NCBI RefSeq assembly: GCF_963082655.1
Contig: NC_081553.1
Location: 17,698,643 to 17,762,642 of the forward strand
Reading direction: 5' to 3'
DNA length: 64,000 nucleotides
Origin: Stomoxys calcitrans
Lineage: Eukaryota > Arthropoda > Insecta > Diptera > Muscidae
Position numbers and translations under genes: made by a program. Under the pieces are notes generated by a model. The model was given only the letters and a program-made list of their open reading frames with translations. It was not told the DNA's origin and made no database searches. Positions within the stretch are counted from its first letter, which is position 1, and each line of letters starts with the position of its first letter. Shown here in pieces: positions 35,510 through 46,417 of this stretch.

Positions 35510-36445
35510 GAAAGCACGCTAACTTCCGTAGGAGTAAAGCTGGCCGCTTGAAATTTTGCACAAATACTTCTTATTAGTGTAGGTCAGTAGGTATTGTAAA
35601 TGGGCCATATCGGTCCATGTTTTGATATAGCTGCCATATCAACCGATTTTGGGTCTTGACTTCTTGAGTATGGTTCAAATCGGTCCATAACCTGAAATAG
35701 CTGCCATATAAACCGATCTTGGGTCTTGACTTCTTGAGCCTCTAGAATGCGCAATTCTTATCCGATTGGAATGAAATTTTGCACGACGTGTTTTGATATG
35801 ATATTTAACAACTGTGCCAAGTTCGGTTTAATTCGGTTCATAATCTGGTATAGCTGTCATATAAACCGATCTTGGATCTTGACTTCTTGAGCCTCCAGAG
35901 GGCGCAATTCTTATCCGATTTGGCTGAAATTTTGCATGAGGTGTTTTGTTATGACTTCCAATAACTGTGCTAAGTATGGCGTAAATCGATATAGAACCTG
36001 ATATAGCTGCCATATAAACCAATCTGGGATCTTGACTTCTTGAACCTCTAGAGGGCGTAAATCTCATCCGATTTTGCTGAAAAATTTCACAACGGCTTCT
36101 CTCATGACCTTCAACATACGTGTCTTATATAGTCTGAATCGATCAATAGCTTGATACAGCTCCCATATAAACCTATCTCCCGGTTATGCTTCTTGAGTCC
36201 CTACAAAGCGCAATTCTTATCGGAATGAACTGAAATATTACACAATGACATCCACATTGTTCAGCATTTATTTATGGTCCGAATCGGACTATAACTTGAT
36301 ATAGCTCCAATAGCATAACAGTTCTTATTCAATATTCTTTGTTTGTCTAAAAAGAGATACCGCGCATAGAACTCGACAAATGCGATTCAATGGTAGAGGG
36401 TATATAAGATTCGGCCCTGCCGACTGTAGCACGCTCTTACTTGTT
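35207..36445 (+). mobile_element. HINE-like element, family A, complete
   Basis: The clearest full copy. 5' TTTTTATACCCTCCACCATA with hairpin partner GGGGGGTATAC; leader TAACTACTCGAAATATTCG and TATATATTCTTGATCGTCG; GTCY tract 35345-35512; GCCGCTTGAAATTTTGCACA; about five monomers; then GGTAGAGGGTATATAAG, a slightly decayed stem-loop (TTCGGCCCTGCCGA) and GCTCTTACTTGTTTT. Confidence 0.85.
35345..35512. repeat. (GTCC/GTCT)n microsatellite of the HINE
   Basis: About 168 bp of GTCY tetramers. The tetranucleotide period gives open frames on both strands (Pro-Ser-Val-Arg or Thr-Asp-Gly-Arg); these are not genes. Confidence 0.95.
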
Positions 36446-36949
36446 TTCAAATTCCTCTCGTTTTTCCTTACATTGTTGGTCTACTTTTCTTTCCACATAC
36501 CACTGTGCGTTTCCCCTCTCCACACTTAAGCTTCAATTATTCATCATTGTTATTATCATGAAATTATGTAAATGTTGTCAAGTGAAGCATCGGCTTTGTG
36601 AGGAGATGAACAAAACGTTTTTCCATTTACGGGAAATTAATACCGGATAAAGTAAACATCTCCAGTGATAATCTGAGGTTGATGGAAAAAAATATTGAAA
36701 GCAATGAAAGTTAATGATGACGCAACCAACCGGTTTCACTGGAGGATTATTCAAATGTCAACCGATGATGACGTTGGCGGTAAGGGATGTTCTTGGGAAA
36801 TTGGTGAAAAATTGGTTGTTGATTTATTTTGTTTTTTTTTTTATTTTTTGAGAGTTGAAGTTAATCAAAATGAAATCGTAATTTAAAAATATTTGATAGG
36901 TAAAAACATAAACCAATGAAAAAAGTCAAATGGCATGAAATTGTAACTC
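36446..36949. other. Unique sequence, no gene found
   Basis: Short non-repetitive spacer between two HINEs, with T-rich stretch near 36830-36850. Confidence 0.6.
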
Positions 36950-38430
36950 TAACGAGTAAAAACGTGATAAGGCCGGACGGGCCGAATCTTGGGAACCCAC
37001 CACCATTGATTTTGATAAAAATTTATATAAAATAAATTTAGTTGAAAGGCATTATCGTATTCTACATACCAAACTTCTGTCAAACCAGGAAAAAATTAAA
37101 GCTTTTAGTAACCGAACAACTATGATCGAGAGACCTGTTTACATGGGAGCTTTATCAAGTTATAATCTGACTTGGACCATATTTGGCACTGTTGTTGGAA
37201 GTCATAAAAGAACACTACATTCACAGTTTCAGCCAAATCGGGCAAAAATTGCGGCCTGTAAGGAATCAAGAAGTCAAATCGGGAGATCGGTTTATATGGA
37301 AGATATATCAGTTAAAGACTTATTCCGACCTCACTTTGCGCAGTTGTAAGAAGTCATAACAGACCACAACATGCAAAATTTCAGCCAAATCGGACAAAAA
37401 TTGCGTCTTGTAATGGTTCAAGAAGTCAAATCGGGAGATTGGTATATATGGGAGCTACATTAGGTTATAGACTGATTTGGACCGTATATGGCTCAGTTGT
37501 TGAAAGTCATAACAAAACACCGAATGCAAAATTTCTGCCAAATCGGACAAAAATTGTGGCTTCCGTGGTCTCAACAAAATCGAATCGAGAGATCGGTTTA
37601 TATGAGAGCTATATAAGGTTATAGACCGAATTGGACCATACTTAACACAGTTGTTGTTGTTGTTGGCACAAGTCATAACAGAACACAAAATCCAAATTTT
37701 CGGCCAAAAATTGAGTCTTGTAATGAATTAAAGAGTCAAATCGGGAGATCGGGTTATATGGGAGCTATATCAGCTTACAGATCCATTTGGACCGTACTTG
37801 GCACAGTTGTTGGAAGTCTTAACAAAACATTACATGCTCAATTTCAGCTAAATATGACAAAAATTGCAACTTAAAGGGCTCAAAAAGTCAAATCGGGATA
37901 TCAGTTTATATGGGAGCTTTATCAGGCTTTAAACCGATGTGGACCGTACTTGCATAGTTGTTGGAAGTCATAACAGAACACTACATACAATTTACATATT
38001 TCAGCTAAATCGGACAAAGATTGCAGCTTGTAAGGGCTTATAAAGTCAAATCGGGAGATCGGTTTTTATGGGAGCTATATCTAAATTTGAATTGATATGG
38101 TCCATTTGCAATCCTCAAGGGCCTGCATCGATATAAAACATCTGTGTGAAATTTTAAGCGGCTATCTTCACGCGTTCGACTGTTATAGTGATTTCGACAG
38201 ACGCACGGATGGACGGACGGATATGGGTAAATCGACTGAGCACGCCGAGACGATCAAGAATATATTGTATATATACTCTATGGGTCCTAGATGAATATGT
38301 CGAGATGTTACAAACGGAATGACTAGATTAGTATGACCCCCACACTATGGTGGTGGGTATAAAACACCCCCATCCTATGGAGGTGGGTATAAAATACCCC
38401 CATCCTTTGGTGGTGGGTATAAAAAGTAAA
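36950..38430 (-). mobile_element. HINE-like element, family D
   Basis: Left 3' end AACGAGTAAAAACGTG with stem-loop remnant GGCCGGACGGGCC and sub-terminal GAACCCACCACCATTG. About seven monomers of family D (GGGAGATCGGTTTATATGGG, GCAAAATTTCAGCCAAATCGG). The leader has a short GACGGACGG tract (38210-38222). The 5' sub-terminal hairpin is present three times in tandem (38330-38428). Confidence 0.8.
38330..38428. repeat. Triplicated 5' sub-terminal hairpin of a HINE
   Basis: Three consecutive ~33-bp units: ACCCCCACACTATGGTGGTG, ACCCCCATCCTATGGAGGTG and ACCCCCATCCTTTGGTGGTG, each followed by GGTATAAAA. All other copies carry one. Confidence 0.9.
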
Positions 38431-38525
38431 GTAGTAGTAAAGTTTATGCCCTTCACCATACGACATATTCGTCTAAGACCCCAAAAGGAATATTAATTCG
38501 TGATCGTCATGACATTTCAAGTCCA

Positions 38526-38832
38526 TGCCCGTCCGTCTGTCCGTCCGTCCGTATGTCCGTCTGTCCATCTGTCCGTCCGTCTGTCTGTCCGTCTGCCCGT
38601 CCGTCTGTCCGTCCGTCTGTCCGTTCGTCTGCCCGTCCGTCTGTCCGTCCGTCTGTCTGTACGTTCGTCCGTCTGTACGTCTGTCTGTCTGTCAATCTGT
38701 CCGTCCGTCTGCCTGTCCGTCCGTCCGTCTGCCTGTCCGTCCATCTGTCTGTCCGTCCATCTGTCTGTCCGTCCGTCTGTCTGTCTGTCCGTCGGTCGGT
38801 CTTTTTGTCCGCCCGTCTGCCCGTCCGTCCGG
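38526..38832. repeat. Long (GTCC/GTCT)n microsatellite
   Basis: About 300 bp of GTCY tetramers with scattered changes (GTAC, GTCA, GCCC), the longest in the window. It produces overlapping open frames of more than 100 codons on both strands. These are period artefacts. Confidence 0.95.
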
Positions 38833-38976
38833 CTTTCCATGCTAACTTTCAAAGAAGTAAAGCTAGCCGCTTGAAATTTTGAACAAAATACTTCTTATAT
38901 GTGAAGGTCGGTTGGGATTGTAAATGAGCCAAATCGGTCCATATTTTGATATAGCTGTCATATAAACCGATCTTGG

Positions 38977-39233
38977 GAGTCCACCGTAGCGCAGAGGTTA
39001 GCATGTCCACCTATGACGCTGAACGCCTGGGTTCGAATACTGGCGAGACCTCCAGAAAAAACATTTTTCAGCGGCAACATTTGTTAGGTACGATGCCTTG
39101 TAAAACTTCTTTCTAAAGGGGCACGCCATTCGGACTCGGCTATAAAAATCATTGAGCTTAAAACTTAAATAGGGTTGCACTCATTGTGAGAAGTTTGCCC
39201 CTGTTCATGGGCAAAAGTGGCATTTTTGCATTT
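38977..39233 (+). mobile_element. tRNA-derived SINE inserted in a HINE
   Basis: Head GTCCACCGTAGCGCAGAGG with B box GGTTCGAATAC, body CAACATTTGTTAGGTACGAT and GCCATTCGGACTCGGCTATA, tail TTCATGGGCAAAAGTGGC. It splits a family A monomer between ACCGATCTTGG and ATCTTGACTTC. The shared TTGG at both junctions is a possible short target duplication. Confidence 0.88.
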
Positions 39234-40577
39234 GGATCTTGACTTCTTGAGCACCTAGGTCGCTCAATTCTTTTCCCATTTGGCTTAAATCTTGCACGAA
39301 ATGTTTCGTTATGACTTCCAATAACTTTGCTAAGTATGGTTTGAATCGGTCAATAACCTGATATAGCTGCCATATTAACCGATCTTGGATCTTGACTTCT
39401 TGAGCCAATAGAGGGCGCAATTCTGATTCGATTTGGTTGAAACTTTGCATGAAGTTGTTATGTTATGACTTCCAACAACTATGCTTAGTATGGTTTAAAT
39501 CGGTTCATAACCTGGTGTAGCTGCCATATAAACCGATCTTGGATCTTAACTTCTTGAACCACTAGAGGACGCAATTCTGATTCGATTTGGTTGAAACTTA
39601 GCATGAAGTTGTTTCTTATTTCCTACAACACTTGTGCTATGCATGGTTCAAATCGGTCGATAAGCTGATATAGCTGTCATATATACCGATCTTGGATCTT
39701 GACTTCTCGAGCCACTAGAGGGCATAATTTTGATTCGATTTGGTTGAAATTTTGCATGAAGTTATTTGTTACGACTACCAATAACTCTGCTAAGTATGGT
39801 TTAAATCGGTCAATAACCTGATATAGCTGCCATATTAACCGATCTTGGATCTTAACTTCTTGAGCCACTAGAGGGCGCAATTCCGATTCGATTTGGTTAA
39901 AACTTTGCATGAAGTTGTTTGTTATGACTTTCAACACCTGTGCTATGTATGGTTCAAATCGGTTCATAACCTGATATAGCTGCCATATATACCGATCTTG
40001 GATCTTGACTTCTTGAGCCAATAGAGGGAGCAATTCTCATCCGATTTGGCTGATCTTTTGCATGAAGTTGTTTGTTATGACTTCCAACAACTGTGCCAAG
40101 TATGGCTCAAAATGGACCTTAAACTGATATAGCTGCCATGTAAACCGTTCTGGGATCTTGTCTTCTTTAGCCTCTAGAGGGCGCAATTCTTACCAAATTT
40201 TGCTGACATTTTGTATGACGTTTTCTCCCACGACATAAAGCATACATGTCCCATATGGTCTTAATCGATCTATAGCCTGATACAACTCCCATATAAAACG
40301 ATCTTTCGATTATGTTTCTTGAGCCACTACTAGGCGCAATTCTTATCCGAATGGACTGACATATTTCCCAATGACTTCTATTATGGTTTTCAACATTCAA
40401 TTGACTTATGGTCCGAATCGGGCTATAACTTGACATACCTCCAATAGCATAACCATTCTTATCCATTAATCCTTGTTTGCCTTAAAAGAGATGCCGCGCA
40501 AAGAACTCCGCATTCTTTATCTCTGGTGGAGGGTATGTAAGATTCGACTCGGCCGAACTTAGCAAGCTCTTACTCGT

Positions 40578-42284
40578 TTCTTAGTAAAGATTTGCTATAG
40601 TATTCATGATTGTGGTTGTATAGATTTCAGTCAGGACAATAAACTTTAGACTCATATTTGTATTTAAAAAATTTCAAATTTCTCTGGAGAGTCACATGTT
40701 CCCAAGGAAATGCCAATTCCAAGTGTTGTATTAAACTGTGTTTAAACAATTGAAATTGGCTCCAATGATTTATGACTGAATTTATTGCCCCTGCAATCGA
40801 CACTAACGTAAAACACAAATTCGAAAAGTGTAAAAGCCTTAAGAAAACCGAAAAGAATGTATCGCGTGCTCAAATGCGAGAACAACAAACAGTCAAATTG
40901 ACTTATTGTTGTTGTTAACCAGAAAGATGATTGCAGTGTTTTGTTCCTCCAGCCAGGTTCTAATTAAAAATTATTAAGAATTCTCTGGGGCAGATGTTCT
41001 ACCAAGGCCCATGGCAAGAAGCCACGCTTTAACTTCACCATTTCCAAAGACATGACAAATTTATTGCATTACCATTGACCAAAGGGAAGGACGGACACTG
41101 CACCACTTCAGAATTTTCAGATTTACTTCAGAGCAATTATTCTGCCTTTTCACTTTGTTAACTCAATTAGTATTAATTTCAAATCGTTTCAAATTTCTAC
41201 GAATAATTTTCAAAATAAAGATCGATTTCGTTTGCCTTTGGAGAAGGAAAAAAAGAAAAAAAAAAAAAAAAACAAAGAAATTGATTGGCTGCTGTAAATT
41301 AATGATGCCAATCCCGGCGTATCCTCTAAAGACTTCTGTAGCTGTTGCAGATCCTTTCATTGTGCAGCGCCATTTGGTTTATGGCTGTGCAAGTAAGAAA
41401 CCCCAAGAAGAACAATGAACCTAACATTAAAACAATTAAATTCTCACAATAGGTGATGTGATGTGCAAACAACAATCGCAGCGTTTCCTTCTTTTCGCTC
41501 TCTGGGCGAACAATTAAACAATAAAATTTTAAATGGAAAACTAATTTCGTTTATAATGATTTGATAGAAAAAATCTGAAGTGTTTGCTGGCAGCCAACAA
41601 GGGTTGCAAAAGTCAAAAATCATTCTGATGGTTGTTTTACTCTGAAACACTTAAATGTGTTACAGATGTCTGAAACAGCACAGCCTTGGGTGTATTGTCT
41701 ATGAGCTCTCTGGCATTCTTCAAACAAGGGTTGCGCATGCGCCTTGTAATGGTTTTCAAGGTTCCCATATTTATGGCATGCCTTAGGGAAGATTTCTGTT
41801 GTTCTCTTTTTTTTTTCTCTTCATATGAACAAAAAAAGGCTCACTCAGGTGTTAGAATTGTAATTTGATGATGTTTACTTTTGTATGTGCCCTTTGTTTT
41901 TACTTTTTGGTTTTTGGTTTTTGGGTCCTTCTATTTCACCTTTGTTGAGTTGCATGGCGTGAAAATGAAGTGAGAAAATAATATAACAAACATGCCATAC
42001 ACAAGTCTGGGTGCAATGTCTTTTTCGTGTTTTTTTTTTTTTTTTGTAAAGTCAACAGGCTTTCTATTGTCCTTGATAATTGGACAAATAATAAGCCTAT
42101 GATTTGCAAGAAATTGCAGGAGAAACTCATATGAGTTGACATTTCGATTTTTAGCTATAGAGACATAATTTTGGATGGTATTTCAAAAAGAATTCCATTA
42201 AAACCATGGTATTTCAAAAATAATTCCATATTTGTAGGGGTATTTAAGCTCGACTGGGCCAAATCTTACATACATGGCACTTTT
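40578..42284. other. Unique sequence, no gene found
   Basis: Poly-A tract 41251-41275 and T-runs at 41810 and 42032-42047. No domain-like protein in six frames. A plausible host non-coding interval. Confidence 0.55.
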
Positions 42285-43195
42285 TTATACCCAACAACAT
42301 AGGATGGGGGTATACTAATCTAGTCATTCCGTTTGTAACACCTCGAAATATTGATGCAAGACTCCATAAAGTATATATTGGGTTGCCCAAAAAGTAATTG
42401 CGGATTTTTCATATAGTCGGCGTTGACAAATTCATTCACAGCTTGTGACTCTGTAATTGCATTCTTTCTTCTGTCAGTTATCAGCTGTTACTTTTAGCTT
42501 GCTTTAGAAAAAAAGTTTAAAAAAAGTATATTTGATTATAGTTCATTTAAGTTTTATTAAAAATGCATTTACTTACTTTTAAAAAATCCGCAATTACTTT
42601 TTGGGCAACCCAATATTTTCATGATCGCCTCGACATTCTGAGTTGATCTTGCCATGTCCGTCCGTCCATCTGTCGAAATGACGATAGCGTTCGAACGCAC
42701 AAAGCTAACCGATTGACATTTTGCAGCCATACTTACTATTGATGTAGGTCGTTGGGGATTGCAAATGGGCCATATCGGTTCTGCTTTGGATATATCTCTC
42801 ATATTAAACGATCTCCCTATTTTGACTTCTTGAGACCCTGCAAGCCACAATATTTGTAAGATTTGGCTTAAATTTAGCAGATAGAGATCTGCTACTACTT
42901 CCAACAACGGAGAAATCATTCCCGATTTGGCTTTTTGAGCCCCTGAGAGCCTAAATTTTTGTCCGATATAGTTTTCTGCTACGACTTCTAACAACTGTGC
43001 CAAGTATGGTCCGCATCGGTCTATAGCCTGATATAGCTCCCATATAAACCGATCTCCCGATTTGACTTTTTGAGCCCCTGGGAGTCGTAATTTTTGTCCG
43101 AGTTAGCTAAAATTTGGCTTATGGTGTTTTGTTATGACTTCGAACAATTGTACTAAGTCGGTCTACAATCTGATATAGCTCCCACGTAAACCGAT
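42285..43195 (+). mobile_element. HINE-like element, family A/D, with nested MITE, 3' end lost
   Basis: 5' TTTTTTATACCCAACAACATAGG with GGGGGTATAC partner, leader (CGTTTGTAACACCTCGAAAT), MITE 42378-42613, short GTCCGTCCGTCCATCTG tract and three monomers. At about 43195 it meets sequence of opposite orientation. Confidence 0.78.
42378..42613 (+). mobile_element. Mariner-type MITE, copy 3
   Basis: 236 bp with both TIRs complete and TA on both sides (42376-7 and 42614-5). Inserted in the TATATAT of the HINE leader, where uninterrupted copies read AAGTATATATATTCTTGATCG. Confidence 0.93.
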
Positions 43196-43805
43196 CATGC
43201 CAAATTTCAGCCAAGTCGGATAGGAATTGCGCCCTCTAGAGGCTCAAGAAGTAAAATAGGGAGATCGGTTCATATGGGTGCTGTATCAGATTATAGACCG
43301 ATTCGGACTATATTTGAAACGTATATTGAAGGTCAAATTTCAGCCAAATTGGATAATAATTAAGCTCTCTAGAGGCTCAAGAAGTCAAGATCCCAGATCG
43401 GTTTATTGTTGTTGGAAGTCATAGCGAAACTCGTCATGCAAAATTTCAGCCAAATTGGATAAGAATTGCGCCCTCCATAGGCTCAAGAAGTCAAGACCCC
43501 AGATCGGTTTATATGACAGCTATATCAGGTTATAGACAGATTGCCACTTTACTAAGCACAGTTGTTGGAAGTTATAACAAAAGACGTTGTGCAAAATTTC
43601 AGCCAAATCGCATAAGAATTGCGACCTCTAGAGGCTCAAGAAGTCAAGATCCAAGATCGGTTTATTTGACAGCTATATGAAAACATTGACCGATATGGCC
43701 TATTTACAATCGCAACAGACCTACACTGATTGGAGTATTTGTGCAAAATTTCAAGCGGCTAGCTTTACTCCTACGAAAGTTAGCGTGCTTTCGACAGACA
43801 GAAGG
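43196..43805 (-). repeat. HINE-like fragment, family A
   Basis: Four monomers in minus orientation (CAAATTTCAGCCAAGTCGG.., CAGATCGGTTTATATGACAG), then leader GCAAAATTTCAAGCGGCTAG and GTGCTTTCGACAGACAGAAGG, where it breaks off in its GTCY tract. Confidence 0.75.
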
Positions 43806-43865
43806 ACGCAATTATTACTCGATTTGTCTGAAATTTTGGATATTTTGGTTTTCTGTAACTGGTGT

Positions 43866-44719
43866 TTTTATACCCTCCACCAGGATGGGGGTATACTAAT
43901 TTCGTCATTCTGTTTGTAACTCCTCGAAATATTCGTCTCAGGCCCCATAAAGTATATATATTCTTGATCGTCATGACATTTTATGTCGATCTAGCCTAGT
44001 CTTGGGTACAATTCTCATCCGATTTGACTGTTTAAACGTAGTATTTGAAATTTTAAACGTAGTATTTTGGTATCACTTCCAACATCTTCGCTAAGTATGG
44101 TTCAAATTGGTCCATATTTTGATATAGCTGCCAAATAAACCGATCTGGGATCTTGGTCTTCTTGAGCCTCTAGAGGGCCCAATACTCAACCGATTTGGCT
44201 GAAATTTTGCATGAGCTGTTCTGTTATGACCTGCAATAACTGTGCTAAGTATGACGTAAATCATTATAGAACCTGATATAGCTGCCATATAAACCGATCT
44301 GGGATCCTGACTTCTTGAGCCTTTAGAGGGCGCAATACTCATCCGATTTTGCAGAAATTTTGTACAACGGCTTCTCTCATGACCTTCAACATACGTGTCT
44401 AATATGATCTGAATCGATCAATAGCTTGATACAGATCCCATATAAACCAATCTCCCGATTTTGCTTCTTAAGCCCCTACAAGGCGCAATTCTTATCCGAG
44501 TGAACTGAAATATTGCACAATGACTTCTACAATGTTCCGCATTCATTTATGGTTCGAACCGGACTATAACTTGATATAGCTCCAATAGCATAACAGTTCT
44601 TATTCAATATTCTTTGTTTGCCTAAAAAGAGATTCCGCACATAGAATTCGAAAAATGCGATCCATGGTGGAGGGTATATAATAGTTGGCCCGGTCGAACG
44701 TAGCACGCTCTTACTTGTT
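43866..44719 (+). mobile_element. HINE-like element, family A, lacking the GTCY tract
   Basis: 5' TTTTTATACCCTCCACCAGG, leader through GTCGATCTAGCC, then a direct jump to monomer sequence (TTGGGTACAATTCTCATCCG). The GTCY tract and CGAAAGCACGC are deleted. Three to four monomers, ATGGTGGAGGGTATATAA, stem-loop TTGGCCCGGTCGAA and GCTCTTACTTGTT. Confidence 0.8.
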
Positions 44720-44879
44720 ATTTTTTACCATCCCACTGTGCAACGTTTATTTTTCTCAACCTGTCGCAAAATCTCTGGATTTTTGTCGAAATCGAATGAC
44801 AGTCTTATTTCTACTTATTTTTTCCCATCCCACTCTACGTTGTGCAAAATTTTGTGGAGTTCAATTGATAATTGCCTTT

Positions 44880-45290
44880 GCAAAGGCTCTAGATGTGGAA
44901 ATCGGGTGCTATAACTAAATCTGAACCAATTTCTATCAAATTCACCAGCAATATCAAGAGTCATAAGAAAATGTGTCGTGCAACATTTCGTGTGACTCGG
45001 TTAACAAATGACGATGTTGTTGCAGTATTAGTGCAAATCGGACGATCATATATGCATATGGGAGGTATACCCAAAACTGAACCGATTTTACCCAATTTCA
45101 ATAGGATTTGTCTCTGGGCCATACAAAATGCGACCTACGCTTTGTACACAAATTATCATGGAAAAGCCGACAGACAGATGTACAGACAGACAAACAGATG
45201 GACAGACTGACATATAGCCGGACATAGCGAAATCGCTTAGAAAGTGATTCTGAGTCGATCCATATGCTTATCAATGGGTCTATCTTTTTA
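44880..45290 (-). repeat. HINE-like relic of a further subfamily
   Basis: Has CACCAGCAATATCAAGAGTC, a GACAGACAGATGTACAGACAG tract (45170-45207) and AAAGTGATTCTGAGTCGATC, a leader not seen in families A-D. No subTIR at its left end. The bases from 44720 to 44880 hold nothing I can name. Confidence 0.5.
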
Positions 45291-46417
45291 GGGTGGGGGT
45301 ATAATCATTTTGTCATTCCCTTTGCAACACATCGAAATATCCATTTCCGATCCTATAAAGTGTATATATTCTTGATATGTATAAAAATCTAAGACGATAT
45401 AGCCACGTCCGTCCGTCTGTCTGTTGAAATCACGCTACAGTCTTTAAAAATAGAGATATTGAGCTGAAACTTTACACAGAATCTTTGTTGATCCATAAGC
45501 AGGCTAATTTCGAAGATGGGCTATATCGGACTAAATCTTGATATAGCCCCCATATAGACCGATCCGCCGATTTAGGGTCTTTGGCCCATAAAAGCCACAT
45601 TTATTATCCGATTTTGCTGAAATTTGGGACAGTGAGATGTGTTAGACCCTTTGACATCCTTCGTCAATTTGGACCAGATCGGTCCAGATTTGGATATCTC
45701 TGCCATATAGACCGATCCGATTTGGGACAGTGAGTTGTGTTAGGCCGATATCCTTCGTCAATTTGGCTCAGGCCGGTCCAGATTTGGATATTTCTGCCCT
45801 ATAGACCGATCACTTGATTTAATGTTTTGGAGCCAAAAAAGGCGCATTTATTGTCCGATTTCGCTGAAATTTGGGACAGTGAGTTGGGTTAGGCTCCTCG
45901 ACATTTTTTTTCAATTTGGCTCAGATAGGTCCAGGTTTTGGGGCCATAAAAGGCTCATTTATTGTACGATTTCGCCGAAAATTGGGATAGTGGGATGTGT
46001 AAGGCCCTTCGACATTCATCTTCAATTTGGCTCAGATCGGTCCAGATTTGAATATAGCTGCCATATAAACCGATATCTCTATTTAAAGTCTTGGCCACAT
46101 AAAAGGCCCATTTATGATCCGATTTCACTGAAATTTGACACAGTGGCTTATGTTAGGCTTTTCGACATCCGTGTCGTATATGGTTCAGATCAGTTTATTT
46201 TTGGGTATAGCTACGAAAGAGATCAATATTTTGATATACACAATTGAACAATGACTTGAACTTATTAGTATTTGGTCCAAGTCGGAACATATTTCGATAT
46301 AGCTGCTATGGGGCATAAGGTATGCATTTTTCACCGGATTTCGACGAAAGGTGGTTTGCATATATACCCAAGGTGGTGGGTATCCAAAGTTCGGCCCGGT
46401 CGAACTTTATTTGTTTC
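45291..46417 (+). mobile_element. HINE-like element, family B
   Basis: Opens with AGGGTGGGGGTATAATC, leader TATAAAGTGTATATATTCTTG, GTCCGTCCGTCTGTCTG and AGAGATATTGAGCTGAAACT. Five to six monomers with AATTTGGGACAGTGAG. Ends GGTGGTGGGTATCC, stem-loop TTCGGCCCGGTCGAA and CTTTATTTGTTTCC. Confidence 0.8.

Larger units (their letters stand above)
38445..40577 (+). mobile_element. HINE-like element, family A, with nested SINE
   Basis: 5' terminus worn (CCCTTCACCATACGACATATTCG). A very long GTCY tract (38526-38832) and leader GCTAGCCGCTTGAAATTTTG follow. There are about eight monomers, interrupted by the SINE at 38977-39233. 3' end: CTGGTGGAGGGTATGTAAG, stem-loop TTCGACTCGGCCGAA and GCTCTTACTCGTTTC. 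Monomers use TTGGATCTTGACTTCTTGAG. Confidence 0.82.

Noticed and set aside
38500..38874. Overlapping long open frames encoding Pro-Ser-Val-Arg/Cys-Leu-Ser or Thr-Asp-Gly-Arg repeats on both strands
   Set aside because: They are a reading artefact of the (GTCC/GTCT)n microsatellite inside a HINE; the same pattern appears at 35309-35561 and 11972-12214.
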